Source: Rhineura floridana (Eukaryota; Chordata; Lepidosauria; Squamata; Rhineuridae). Taken from it: a stretch of DNA of 64,000 nt. The notes under the pieces were generated by a model. The model had not been told where the DNA came from, did not search any database, and saw only the letters and a list, made by a program, of their open reading frames with translations. Below are positions 24,056 to 36,407 of the stretch, one piece after another; within the stretch, counting starts at the first letter, position 1; each line of letters begins with the position of its first letter. The translations under genes and the position numbers were made by a program. The DNA is taken from positions 246,003,981 to 246,067,980 of the forward strand of contig NC_084480.1 of the NCBI RefSeq assembly GCF_030035675.1, given 5' to 3'.

Positions 24056-26700
24056 GGTGTCAAAGATTATCAGATCAGGCTGTTAGATTCCATACATGGA
24101 GTCTCCAGTTATATGGAAGATACATTTTCATTGTACCTGACCATTTAGAAAGCAAAAAATATGTAAACAGGAAGCTTTGGATCAATTCTTTTTTGTTTTG
24201 CTTTTTTAACAATAAGAGGCCAATCAAGAAACCAGTAATCTATCTACTATTTTCATATACTATAAGAAGACTGCAATCTAAATTGGTCTTAAAAATTAAT
24301 TTCTGTGTATCATCAGCAACAATTGCTTTGACTGGTCTAGCCATTTAGTTAGATTACATTTTGTGTTGTGCATTGTTCTCTTCTTCTTTGTAACTGAATT
24401 GCCCCACTGCTTCAATTGTGCCTTCACAATGCCTGAGTTGGAACAATGCTATGGATACCATGTTGTAGCATCATTCTGAGTGAGGCATTATGGGGCAACA
24501 TGGCAGCCCACCAGGCCCCCAACAGAAGTGCTAGAGCAAGTTATGAAGAAGAGGGTAATATAGAGGTTGGATCATAATTGTTGCATCATTTACCTCTGTA
24601 TGCATTACTTACCTGCCCTGGATATTAATGGACTACCTGTATGGCATCCATTTATGGAAAATAAATAAAAAAAGTTTTTACAAGGAGAAAGAAGAGAGCA
24701 ACAAAAAGCTGCTGCCAACTCTTACTCCAGTAAATTGCTCACCCACACAAAAAAACCCTTGAATTTTCTTCCTGCCCCCTGCCCCCCATATGTTAACTTG
24801 TAGCTCAGCACTAATATTTACATCTATATCACTATCTCTCTACCTACCTATCCAACCATGATGTATAGGCAGAGAGCTGAAGAGCATCAGCGTAGCCAAT
24901 TTTAATATACATAGTAATGCACAAAACTGTAAAGGACTCTACTGAGTCCTTTACTGAGATGCTAATTAAAAGGTACACGGAATACTTAATCAAGTAATTA
25001 GGATGTCTAGTGAACAAAACACAGAGGCGACTAGACGGTAATGCTCATCAGTGGTAATACATTTTACACAAGGGTCTAGAGAATACAGGAGAAGTATTTC
25101 AATACTGATTCAGAAGGTCTCTGCATTCGAAAGCTAGAGATTGATGCAGTTAGAACTTGCTTACACTCATACTCTAACCCTCACCTCAAGACACAAAGCC
25201 CAGTTCACAGAAGACAATGCGTGAAGGGATTCATGAAGGCTAACCGTAAAAGCTAAGTGTTTTCAAAACAAAGAGTGCTCGCATTTTTAAAATGCCCCTT
25301 GTGTTACTGGGCTATCTGAAGCAATCAGAACAAAAGCACTGAGAACGTAACAACGGGACAAGGTAAGTAGCAGGGATGCTATGAACACACAGTGAAATGC
25401 ATTTTCTAGTGCAGACTGGCAATTACATTGGGATTCCAAATCAGAGAGACAGCACAGGCACATCTCCTAGTGCAAGGCAAGGTGTCTAAGAACATAGACT
25501 CTGGTAAGGTACAGAATCCTGGCTGTCTCAACCACCCCCATGGAGAGAATTAGACTTTTTAAAAGCAGTAGTCCTTTTCCTAAGTGATCAGGTCTCCACC
25601 TCAAATGCATGGATAGGATTCCAGAAGCATGGGCTGAATTGTTCTTGCTCAGTACCTCTTGTTCAAGCATGATGGTTGCTTTAACTTTCTAAAAAATTCT
25701 GAACTGTAGCCAGTGTAGTAAGACTGATGTCTGAATTATAGATACAGAAAAAATAAGTCATTTGCACAAATGACTTCTATAATAAGGATCAGCTGTTAAG
25801 TGCAATATACACTTTCCTCCATGCCTAGTTTCCTTAATTCTTCTCTTAAATGTAACACACTTTTGACACACTTTTGAAGAGAACTGTTCCTTGCTTTATG
25901 CACACCTGTATGCACTGCACTTCTAATTCCATCTTTATTTGCTTTATATGATTCAACAAAATGTTCCATTACACTGAGTAACTGTAGAGGTATTATACCA
26001 CAGTGATACTATAGTGATAACTGCTACTTGAGATCAATAGCGGCTGTGTTCTTAGCTGCTCTCAAGGGACAGCCCTGATTTTGAAGTTTTTATGTGATAA
26101 TAAATTCTTTGACTGCTAGGAGGGATGAGATTAGGACAAGACAACAATGTTTTTGCATCAGGTTGTTTAGTATCCACACTGCATATCATGACTGAATATT
26201 CATTTTTAGCATTTATATTTTCAAAATTCACTTTAACTGGCATAAACTAGAACAAATCAGCAAACAGCTGCAATCCCATCTTACAACTTTCAAATATATG
26301 TTATTCACCATGGGGACTTCATTTGGATGAAACCTTTGGATTTCATTTACAGCCAAGGGTTTAAACTGCGTAGTACATCTATCTTTATTACAACTCTAAT
26401 TTAATAATTTCCTGAGTTCTAGACTCAGGATTGGGATTTAATTTTCAGTTATCTTCTCCACTAATAAAGAATGTGTTACTCACTGTCTAACTGTTCTGCT
26501 GGAGCTCTGCTTTGTAAAGCCAGGTTCATGTTCTCTTTAATTACCTGCTTAAAACCACCACAGAAAGACTTAAAATAAAGTGAACACAACCCAGAAAGCT
26601 GTAGTGCACTCTGTCAGTATTCAGAATACTGAGCACTGACCCATTGTGAGCTCTGTAAACTCCAGATGACTCCTGTAGTAGGTCAGATCCCAATGTCCTG
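24056..26700. other. Intergenic, no feature recognised
   Basis: About 2.6 kb of AT-rich sequence. I see no repeats I can name and no convincing exon. This is the longest transposon-poor stretch between the two host genes, so it is a reasonable place to look for conserved non-coding elements. Confidence 0.4.
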
Positions 26701-26701
26701 C

Positions 26702-26757
26702 TTTTATTTATTATTTATTTGTTTTATAGCCTGCCCTTCCTCCTAGTAGGAGCTTTT
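26702..26757 (-). mobile_element. L2 3' tail fragment
   Basis: TTTATTATTTATTTG, then AGCCTGCCCTTCCTCCTAGT and AGGAGC, is the reverse complement of the L2 3' terminus. Confidence 0.6.
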
Positions 26758-27870
26758 CTTATTATAGTAGAAGTGGAGCGAGGGGCATGAATCACTCAAG
26801 CTTAATTCTTCACCAGTGTTATGCAAAGTATGAACCAGCCCTAAGAAGTATTATAAACAGAGGATAATAGTGCATGCTGCCTTTGTCCAATTGAATGAGC
26901 TGGTGCGGCTCAGAATGTGAAGGTGGGAGAGCCGAGTCCCTCTTTCAAATCTTACTTCAGCCATAGAGTCACTAATTGATCTTGCACAATTCATTTATCT
27001 TTCACCCTCAGTGTCCCATGTGCAATATGAGGATAACAATATTGCCTTATCTCCCAGGGTTATAACAATGACTGGGGTAAGATTTGTGAAATGCTTTGAA
27101 CACCTGGGCAGGGTGGTGCTATGACCCAGTCACACCAGGGTAATGCTAACTGAGCAGGAGGCCTAAACACTCCCAGCTTCAATGGAGGAAACAAAACAAT
27201 ACTAGTAGGAACAAGACAACTGCAGCACAAGGGGACTGAAGAAGACCTGCCCTGGGAGTGAGTATCTGGCATCTGGGTGCTTGCTACTAGCTCCTTTGGG
27301 CTGCTGTCTGTCCAGACAGCTGAAGTCCCTGGTAAGTGCTGCAAGGACTGGGACCCCCTGCCTGGCCCTGGCTCCAGAGAGAGGCTGCAGTTAATCTCGC
27401 AGCCTCTTGTAACAGCTGCTGGCTGGGCCAGGAGGCATAAAAGCCCAGCTGCCCTTGGGGAGCCCCTTAGGGAGTCCTGAGGGCGAGGGCGCTACCCCCC
27501 TTCTATTACTTTTTATTGGGTTTTTTTTAATGTGTTCTCTGTTAAACCAGTCTAGAGGGGACTGGTGGTGGGGAGGGCGTGTGGTGCATGTGTAGTTCCT
27601 GCACAGGGTGGGAGCCTGTGCAGTGAACTGAATGATAGGAGAAAGTCGCCAGATGCCTTCAGAGTGAGAGTCTGTAACGGGCAGAAGGCTGGCCCTCCCT
27701 GGGTGTGAGGCAGAAGGGGGAGTAGATGGGCCCTGTGTGAAAAAGTTTGAATGGGTGTGACTGTTCCCAATCTTCACAGAGGCCTACTGGGATAATTCGC
27801 TCCGGCAGGCTTTGTTGGTGGGCTCGTGTTGGGCCCATATTAGGTGTTTAGGAGGAGTCTTAGTACGGAG
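26758..27870. other. Intergenic, becoming GC-rich; possible L2 5' UTR
   Basis: From about 27,050 the sequence is noticeably GC-richer and runs into the L2 element at 27.9 kb. It may be that element's 5' UTR and internal promoter, though similarity to the 5' part of the 20.8-kb copy is only clear from about 27,850. No gene is seen. Confidence 0.35.
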
Positions 27871-30800
27871 GAACATGGGCGATGCCACCCCAATTTCAGT
27901 GATTACGGGCAGAGGGAAATATAGCCATGGGGATGTGGTGAATTACCATAGAAGGCGAAGGCAAGGCTATCTGCACCTTGTTCCTTGCTGCCACTCCTCT
28001 CATGGATGGGTTCCTCATTGCTCATCTGCTGTGCCCACTGGCCTGTGTGTGTCATTGTTTAAAGCCAGATCGGTACATAATAAGACCACTCTCATCCATG
28101 ACTTGATTGTGGGTGAAGGTGCCGATTTGGTGTGCATTACTGAGACCTGGGTGGGTGCGCTTGGAGGAGTTGATCTGACCCAACTTTGCCCACCTGGATA
28201 CTCGGTGCAGCACCAGCACAGGCTACAGGGACGGGGGGGGGGGAGGAGTTGCTGTGGTCTACAGAACTTCCATCTCTGTCACCAGGAAACCACTCTGTCT
28301 TGGAGTTGGCTGTGAGGGCCTGCACCTGGTGTTGGGCCAAGGAGACAGTAAACTAGGGTTGCTGCTGGTGTACCGTCCACCCTGCTGTCTGGCAGCTTCT
28401 CTGACCGAGCTGGTGGAGGTCATCCCAGCTGTGGCGTTGGAGGAGCCCAGAACGATAGTGCTGGGTGATTTCAATGTCCATGCTGAGGCTGCCTCTAGTA
28501 TTCCGGCTCGGGACTTCATGGCCTCCATGACAACCATGGGGCTGTCTCAAGTTGTTATTGGCCCAACACATAGGGCAGGGGACACCCTCGACTTGGCTTT
28601 TGCTTCAGATGGAGGAAGGGGTGGTATGAAAATACAGGGGGTGGATGTCACCCCATTCTCATGGTCAGATCACTTCCTGGTGAAGTTTAGACTTATGGCT
28701 CCGTTCCTTTCCTGCAGGGGTGGTGGACAGATTAAGATGGTCCACCCCCGGAGCCTAATGGAATCCACAGGATTCCTGAATGCCCTGGGGGAGTTCCCAG
28801 TAGATAGAGCAGGTGACCCTGTTGAAGCCCTTGTCACGCTGTGGAACAGCGAGGCGCGTCGGGTTCTCGACACGGTTGCCCCCGAGTGCCCTCTCTGGCA
28901 CTGTGGAGCCCGGCTTGCACCTTGGAACACCAGTGAGCTAAGGGCAATGAAACAGGCTGGACGACGGCTAGAGCGCAAGTGGCGAAAAACGTGCTGTGAG
29001 GATGATCAGGCACGAGCAAAACATCATAACCGTGTCTACTGTGTGGTGGTGAGGGTGGTGAAGAAGGCCCACTTCTCTGTCTCTATCGCATCCTCAAGTA
29101 GCTGTCCAGTGGAGCTTTTCCGTATTGTCAGGGATCTGTTGACATCAACTCCAGGAAATGGAGTCTTAGACCCTTCAGAGGCCCACTGTGAATTGTTTCC
29201 AAGGCACTTTGAGGGTAAAGTTGCTCGCCTTCGTAGCAGTCTTGATGCCCCGTCCACATCTACTGTAGTCCCCAATGGGGTGTCCAGTGCAACGTCTGCT
29301 GCAACTTCTTGGGAACAGTTTCAGTTGATGCGGCCTGATGACGTGGACAAGGTGCTTGTGATTATGTGGCCAGCAGTGTGTCCTCTCGACCCTTACCCTT
29401 CTTGGCTTATTAAAGCTTGCAGAGGGGGTATGACCGAGTGGATCCAGGGTGTGGTCAATGCATCATTGCGGGAGGGGAGTGGTTCCAGCCACCTTGAAAG
29501 AGGTGGTGATCCGACCACTCCTGAAAAAGCCCACCCTGGACCCATTGGTTTGTGACTACTACAGACCGGTTGCAAATACCCCCTTCTTAGGGAAGGTGAT
29601 TGAGAGGGTTGTGGCGCAGCAATTGCAAGTACTCTTGGATGAAACAGATTATCTTGACCCATCCCAGTCTGGGTTCAGGCCTGGTTATGGGACTGAATCG
29701 GCCTTGGTCGCCCTGATGGATGACCTTTATCGGGAAAAGGACAGGGGGAGTGCGACCCTGTTATTCTTACTTGATCTCTCAGCAGCTTTTGATACCACTG
29801 ACCATGGTATCCTTCTGGGCTGACTTGGTGAGATGGGTATTAGAGGCACTGTTTTCCAGTGGTTCTGATCCTATCTCCAAGGTTGCTCTCAGAGAATAGC
29901 ATTGGGTGACTGTCTTTCGGCCCCCTGGCAGCTGTGCTGTGGGGTGCCACAGGGTGTCATCTTGTCCCCCATGCTGTTTAACATCTATATGAAGCTGTTG
30001 GGAGTGGTCATCAGGAGCTTTGGGGAGAGGTGTCAGCAGTATGCTGATGATACCCAGCTCTATTTCTGCATAACATCTGAATCAGGAGAGGCTGTGCAAG
30101 CCCTGGACCGCTGCCTGGACTCGGTGGTGGGCTGGATGAGGGCCAATAAACTGAGTCTGAATCCAAGCAAGATGGAGGCGCTATGGGTTGGTGGTTCCCG
30201 AGTCTGGATAATTGCTCAGTTGCCTGCTTTGGATAGGGTTGTACTCCCTCTGAAAGAGCAGGTCCATATCCTGGGGGTGCTCCTGGATCCATCTTTCTCA
30301 CTAGAGGTCCAGGTGACCTCAGTGGCAAGGAGTGCCTTTTACCCAGGGCCAGATTAAGCTGAGGAGGGCCCCTAGACTGATTGGTGTTAGGGCCCCACTA
30401 TCCCCCCGCTTTACCTACGTTTCTGTTGTTTTTTGCGGCGCTCGCAGGTTTGCCATCAATAAAGATGGTGGCCGAGGTTTCCCTAAGGAGCTGAAGCCTC
30501 TGCCGCCATCTTTGTTGATGGCAGCAATGCGCGTGTGTAGCGCGGATGCGTGCCATCAGCCAAGATGGCAGCAGAGGCTTCAGCCCCTTAAGGAAACCTC
30601 AGCCACCATCTTTATTGATGGCAAATCTGCGCACCGCAAAAAACAACAGAAAGGTAGGTAAAGCGGGGGGATAGCGGGGGGATGGCGGTCCACGGATGCT
30701 TCCGTGGATTGCGGAAGGAGAGTGGAGGGCCCCCCGCAGCTCCAGGGGCCCTCGGGCCAGTGTCCTACAGGTCCCCAAGAGCTCTGGACCCCTAGGCTTC

Positions 30801-31590
30801 AGCCTACTAAGCCTAATGGATAATCCGGCCCTGCTTTTACCAGCTTTGGCTGGTGAGACAGCTGCGGCCGTTTCTGGACCGGGATAGCCTAACCACTGTT
30901 GTCCACGCACTGGTAATCTCCAGGCTGGATTACTGTAATGTGCTCTATGTGGGGCTGCCCTTGAGGTTGGTCCGGAAGCTGCAGCTGGTGCAAAATGCAG
31001 CAGCGAGACTGCTCACTGGGGCAGGGTATCACCAACATGTCACCCCGCTGTTGAAAGAATTGTACTGGCTGCCCATTTGCTCCTGGGCCAAGTTCAAGGT
31101 TCTAGTTTTGGTGTACACAGCCCTATACAGCTCGGGACCAGGATATCTGAAAGACCGTCTTATCCCTTATATACCCAGTCGATCACTGCGCTCTGTAGGT
31201 GAGGGCCTCCTGCAGATACCATCTTATCAGGAGGTTCGTTCTGCATAATATAGGAAATGGACCTTTAGTGTGGCGGCACCTACCCTGTGGAATTCCCTCC
31301 CTTTGAATATTAGGCAGGCACCATCTCTGCTATCTTTTTGGCGCCTTTTGAAGACTTTACTCTTTCAACAAGCTTTTTAGGCTGAGACCTATCCCAGTCT
31401 GTGTCTGTGTTAGAATTGCTTAATATGTTTTTAATAATGTTTTTAACCCTTTTTTAAAGTTTTTTTTTAAATGTTTTAATGTATTTTAAGATTTGTTTTT
31501 ATGATGTTTTAAAGTGGTTTTAGCACTTTGTTTGCCGCCCTGGGCTCCTGCTGGAAGGAAGGGCGGGATACAAATTAAATAATAAATAAA
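27871..31590 (+). mobile_element. L2-clade LINE, near full length, youngest copy in the window
   Basis: The endonuclease begins around 28,055 (FKARSVHNKTTLIHDL, LVCITETWVG). The frame shifts at a G-run near 28,230, then continues in a 433-residue frame (28,254-29,555) with YRPPCCLAASL, LGDFNVHAEA, TLDLAFA and SWSDHFLVKFRL. The frame shifts again into the reverse transcriptase (29,449-29,823: [33 protein letters not shown]). The catalytic box QQYADDTQLYF is intact at about 30,037-30,069. After a hAT insertion, the C-terminus resumes (RLDYCNVLYVGLPLRLVRKL, LVQNAAARLLTG) to about 31,250. The 3' UTR ends in (TAAA)n. Confidence 0.88.
30344..30833. mobile_element. Foldback hAT element, 490 bp, inside the L2 coding region
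   Basis: It begins CAGGGCCAGATTA and ends TAATCCGGCCCTG. It is flanked by perfect 8-bp duplications CTTTTACC (30,336-30,343 and 30,834-30,841), the hAT signature. Internally, arms of about 120 bp (about 30,402-30,523 and 30,551-30,670) are inverted copies of each other, so the element can fold into one long hairpin. A terminal fragment of the same family lies at about 33,470-33,493. Confidence 0.92.
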
Positions 31591-32145
31591 TAAAAATAAA
31601 TAAACAAGAGGCAATGGTAACCACCAAGACAGGCATTCCTACAGCATCCCTGGCGACACGCTGGCATCAATCATTGTACACCACCAGCAACCCCAGATTA
31701 GCAATTTATGGAAGTCACCAATCAGCATGCAGTGACACCAGGATGATGATGATGTCACCTTACACTGCCCAGCACATTCTCACATCCACCCATCCATCCC
31801 TGAGGCCACACGTGGCACAAGTAAAAGAGCTCACATTGCTACCCCCACTAACCTTTCTACCAGCATTCAGAAGTAGGGTTGCCAGGTAGGAACCATCCAA
31901 AAACCTGAGAAAATGGGGGCGGGCCCTAGTGATGTCATGGGGTGGGCCCTAGTGATGTCACGGGGCGGGCCCTAGTGACATCATTAAGCATGATATATTA
32001 AGTATCAACCACATTTGCTTGGAGCATACCATTAAAAAAAAAATTCTCTGATTGGAGATTAAAATAGAAATCTTACCTAAAATAGGGTGTTCCTAGGTCC
32101 ATCTGAAGTGACAAGGTCATTCTATCTCACAAGCTTAGGGTGATG

Positions 32146-32337
32146 CAAAATGGAAATGGACTGCCTTCAAGTTGATCCTAGATAGGGTCTTCATGGTAAG
32201 CAGTATTCAGACAGAGGTGGTTTACTATTGCCTTCCTCTGAGTCTGAGAGGCAGTGACTGGTCCAAGGTCACCCAGTGAGCTTCATGGCTGTGTGAGGGT
32301 TCGAACCCTGGTCTGCCAGGTTACAGTTCAACGCCTT
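32146..32337 (-). mobile_element. Sauria-type tRNA SINE
   Basis: Minus orientation: the tail CTGCCTTCAAGTTGATCC is at the left, and the tRNA-like head with a B box (GGGTTCGAACCC in the plus reading) lies near 32,300. It is degraded at the head end. Confidence 0.8.
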
Positions 32338-32567
32338 TAGGGAACATTTAATCTAGCTTACTTGCTTCTGGCAAGAAGGGTTTACGTGCCTTCAGGCCAG
32401 GCCATTGCAGGAAGAAAGGAGCCTAGTGTTGCAGAGATGTTAGATGGGAGCACAGATGGATGCCCCTGAAGGCAGCAATTCTAAACATGCTTATTAAGGA
32501 ACTAAGCCCCATAGAACTCAATAGGACTTACTTCTGAGTAGATATGGTTGCACCCATGTTAAACAAA

Positions 32568-32682
32568 TTAAACCAGAACTATCACTAGAAGCTAAAATGA
32601 TGAAACTGAGGTTATCATACTTTGGACACATCATGAGAAGACGTGATTCACTAGAAAAGACAACAATGCTGGGAAAACCCAT
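32568..32682 (+). mobile_element. BovB LINE fragment (RT C-terminal part)
   Basis: It encodes KLRLSYFGHIMRRRDSLEKT, then TMLGK, the typical BovB segment just upstream of the GRP-R-W motif. Short and truncated at both ends. Confidence 0.8.
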
Positions 32683-32838
32683 CTGTCTGGTTGTCCAGTC
32701 ACTCTTTTTGTGGGTTGAGCTCTACTTTTATTACTCATCATTTATAAGCTGGGTATCTTGAAGAGAAGCAAACTGCTTCGCTGTCAGATTTTATCATTTT
32801 GTCCCTCACGCCAAAATCTCATGTACTGAGAATGCTTC

Positions 32839-33262
32839 ATGGGTATCTCTCATAATACTAGAACTCGTGGACATTCAAAGAAGCTGAATGTTGGAAGATT
32901 CAGGACAGACAAAAGGAAGTACTTCTTTACTCAGCGCATAGTTAAACTATGGAATTTGCTCCCACCAGATGCAGTAATGGCCACCAGCTTGGATGGCTTT
33001 AAAAGAAGATTAGACAAATTCATGGAGGACAGGGCTATCAATAGCTACTAGCCGTGATGGCTGTGCTCTGCCACCCTAGTCAGAGGCAGCATGCTTCTGA
33101 AAACCAGTTGCCGGAAGCCTCAGGTGGGGAGAGTGTTCTTGCACTCAGGTCCTGCTTGCGGGCTTCCCCCAGGCACCTGGTTGGCCACTGTGAGAACAGG
33201 ATGCTGGACTAGATGGGCCACTGGCCTGATCCAGCAGGCTCTTCTTATGTTCTTATCTTGGC
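32839..33262 (+). mobile_element. High-copy retroposon 3' segment
   Basis: It reads KYFFTQRIVKLWNLLPPDAV, then SLDGFKRRLDKF, followed by a non-coding part ending in TAGATGGGCCACTGGCCTGA and CTTCTTATGTTCTTA. It resembles LINE C-terminal ends of the CR1/L2 group. A degraded copy lies at about 63,640-63,830, and an inverted end fragment at about 44,727-44,815. Confidence 0.6.
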
Positions 33263-34110
33263 TTGTGCTCCTCTATTGTAATCTGTGATTTTGCTAACAA
33301 CAACAGCTGCAAAGTGAGTTTTTAATCTACATTTACTTAAGACATATGTTTGTTGTTCATTGGGTCAAGGGTGAGTAAACTGCTACATCAGACAATAATT
33401 TGCATTAATTAAATTATTTTGTAGAACCCAAACTTTCTTGTAGGCCTGTAGGAGTTTCATAGGCACTAATGCAGGGGCCTAGTGGGTAATCCAGCCCTGC
33501 ACACAAGTATGCCACAATGCTGCTGGAGGAGCCCTGTTGGATCAGAGTAAAGGCCCTTCATATCAGAAGCTATATGGCTCTGTGTACCATTTGCTGGGAA
33601 TCACAAGTGGGGACAGCGCTGCTGCACTTGGGTCCTGCTTATTGCATGTGATATTTTATTGCCTGTAGTTCTCAACATTTTTTCCCTAGCAGTTGGGAAC
33701 ACATTGTTTCACTGCCACAGAAAAAGAGGACAACTAGATAGGTGGTTTTCTATTTTATTAATAGATTTGAAGGTCAGAGCATCAAAATGGTAATTTCAAT
33801 CAGGGCTACTCTAGTGGTTCAACAGACTAATGGAGCTACAGTAGGCTGTAGATCTTAATGCACTCAGGAGACTGCAGTCTAATTGTAATTGTTGCTGGTT
33901 TGGTCAGATCTGGTTGAGTCAAATCTCAGAGCACCAAGACATCAGGTCAGTCCTGAAAGGATGCCATCCATTTTGAGAGGAGAAAATAAAGCATTGGTGG
34001 CCAGGCTGGAGGGCGGGGGAGTGGAAGCCTTGCACTGCTGAACAAGCACAAATGCCTGCATTAAGGGTAAGCTCTGTCAGGACTTTGCCGAAGATGGCTC
34101 TAGCTGCTAT

Positions 34111-34162
34111 GATCAATCAATCAATCAATCAATCAATCTCTCTCTCTCTCTCTCTCTCTCTC
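34111..34162. repeat. (AATC)n-(TC)n compound microsatellite
   Basis: About six AATC units followed by about twelve TC units, inside the large hAT element. Confidence 0.9.
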
Positions 34163-34841
34163 GACTACCAACTGGAGGCCTACCAACGACTCCTGAGACC
34201 TTCTCACCCCGGAGCTGATTCCCCTCCTCTGCAAACGACGAGGTGGTCTGGTCGCTGCTGGCCGACAGCGGCCGCGATGGGGCCCCCCCAGGCACAGACT
34301 GCTCAGCCCCATCATGGCCGCTCCCGCCCATCGGCGCCCACAGCATCAGGGGTCAAGCGGACGCCCGGCGTTGTTGCTGGGGGGGCCTGCAGGGGTGGCG
34401 ACTCGACGAAGGTGCCCACGTCGTGGCAGATGCGGCCCAGGAGACGCGGGCCAGGAGGCTGCCGTCGCTTGGCCAGGCGGCTACGGCCTCCACTCAGCAC
34501 CCTCACCTCTACTTGTGTGGGCGGCGGGAGTGAGCAGGGGCTGCTACTCGGGGGGGGCCTGCAGGGGCGGCGGCTACACCTTGCTCAACCTACAACTACG
34601 GCAGCGGCTCAAGTCCTCCTTCTGTCTCTCCAGTGGTCCCTGCCTCAATGAGAAAGGGCGGGAAGGCAGCCAGCCACAGCCGTCACGCATGCATGTGTCA
34701 ATCACACATGCGTGGCTGAGGGGGACGCTCAAAAGCCAGAGATCAATATCTTCAAAGAAACTATGGCCAGAGGCTGGAGACGGCCCCCTTTTGCCGGAGA
34801 CTCCAGCAGAAAACTGGAGATCAGGCAACCCTATTCAGAAG

Positions 34842-36066
34842 GCATATAGAACCCGGGGAGAGGTTTGAGGCCTGTTCAGCTGTCAATGATTCCAAAATCA
34901 CACAGTGAATAACACTATACATATCATGTATTTGTTCTGAATGGATGTGGATGTGTAAAGTCCTGAGGCAGGGTATACGTCAGGATAGATACCGAGGAGA
35001 CAAGGAAAATCCATTTGCTTTATTTGTTGTGTGGTACCTACTCTGGGAGCTAGTTAGGTGTTTATCGTTTGAACAAAGTGCTTGCCCCATGACCAATGTT
35101 CCCATTTATAAGCCCTAGTTCTCCAGTGGTTCTGGGGTGGGACAATCTTTACTTCTGGGAAGTACTTCCTCTTGGCTGACAGACAGAGCTTCCACCAAGG
35201 TTTTGCCTCAGCTCCCAGCTTCCAAGTTCAGAGCGATGTCCTGGTTTCCCCCCCTCTTTGATATGTGTACTTATACTACTGAATGCTTTTTCTTGAGTGT
35301 GCATTTTTAATAAATGGGACTGCCTTCAAGTCATTTCCGGCTTATGGCGACCCTATGAATAGGGTTTTCATGGTAAGCGGTATTCAGAGGTGGTTTACCA
35401 TTGCCTCCCTCTGAGGCTGAGAGGCAGTGACTGGCCCAAGGTCACCCAGTGAGCTTCATGGCTGTGTGGGGATTCGAACCCTGGTCTCCCAGGTCGTAGT
35501 CCAGCACCTTAACCACTACACCACACTGGCTTTTCAGTTATTAGGGCTAAAGGGGTTTCTTCCAGGCTCTGAGTATAGTCTAGGAGCTGAGGGGAAGCCT
35601 GCCCCCTTGGTGTCCTGTTTGGTGAAAGACAGCCGTCAGCTAGAGATACTTCCCAGAGGTAAGCACAACCAACCCTGGATAAAGAAAATTTACAGTAAAT
35701 TAATGTTTTTTTTTCTTCCTCTAGACATGGGGGCTGAATGATATGGCACATGTTGTGACATGCACAATCTGTCATTTCTTGCTTAGTCTTATTTTCTTCT
35801 GAGTTCAGAGTTAGAAACCTAACCTTCATTGTGGCTACAGGGTTGTAGGGGACAGATGAGGGACAGCTGTTTTGGACTCTCTGCTGTGGGAGCATTTCTA
35901 TCTCCTACGTTTTTTACATGTAACATGTTGTTTGGTGGATGGGAATGATGCCTGAAAACGCCTAGGATCCCAACTAACTTCCACTTCACCCTCTTTATGC
36001 ACCATCTCAGCCCTGTTTTCGTTCTTGTGCTAGTGGTATTTCGCCACCCTAGAGATCACACAACAG
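34842..36066. other. Intergenic with one Sauria SINE
   Basis: Apart from the SINE at 35,313-35,535, nothing identifiable. Overlapping open frames on both strands here are incidental. Confidence 0.4.
35313..35535 (-). mobile_element. Sauria-type tRNA SINE, near complete
   Basis: Minus orientation: the BovB-like tail (GACTGCCTTCAAGTCATTTC) lies at 35,320. The body has CATGGTAAGCGGTATTCAG and AGGCAGTGACTGGCCCAAGG. The tRNA head has a B box (GGATTCGAACCC) near 35,470 and an A box region near 35,515. Confidence 0.9.
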
Positions 36067-36407
36067 CAGGGGTGTAGTTGTCCAGGGTCTCAGGGGGACG
36101 TTAGACCCCTTACTTTTTTGGGAGCAAGATCTCAGCAGGTCCTCTATATCTCCAGCTTCCTACGAGCCAATCAGCATGAAAGGGGAGTATGTTAGCCACT
36201 GAGAAGAGTCTTCTAACATGCTTCCTTGTCCTTTCCTCAGTAGCTAACACTCCCCTGTCATGCTTATGGCTCCTAGGCACTATGTTGTTGTGGAGGAAGG
36301 CATTAACGAGGATCTCATTCTTAACCCAGCAGCAAAAAAGGGGTGTGTGTGTGACTGTGACTATCATGAAGGGACCCTGTACTTCTGAATTTGCCACTAC
36401 AGTACTG
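36067..36407 (+). mobile_element. hAT MITE, 341 bp (CAGGGGTGTAG family), copy 1
   Basis: The left end CAGGGGTGTAGT and right end CTACAGTACTG are inverted termini. They are flanked by 8-bp near-identical duplications CACAACAG and CACAACAA. A related copy in the opposite orientation is at 45,607-46,042. Confidence 0.8.

Larger units (their letters stand above)
31874..34833. mobile_element. Large non-autonomous hAT element carrying other repeats, 2.96 kb
   Basis: The left end TAGGGTTGCC and right end GGCAACCCTA are perfect inverted termini. Both flanks carry the 8-bp duplication TTCAGAAG (31,866-31,873 and 34,834-34,841). The interior holds a 23-bp tandem triplet (GGGCGGGCCCTAGTGATGTC-type, about 31,916-31,985), a Sauria SINE, a BovB piece, a retroposon 3' segment, a microsatellite and a GC-rich block (about 34,165-34,700). 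No hAT transposase is seen. Nested inserts account for much of its length. Confidence 0.85.

Noticed and set aside
34052-34868. Coding gene in the GC-rich block
   Set aside because: Several overlapping frames are open on both strands only because of GC composition; the translations are low-complexity and the block lies inside a hAT element.
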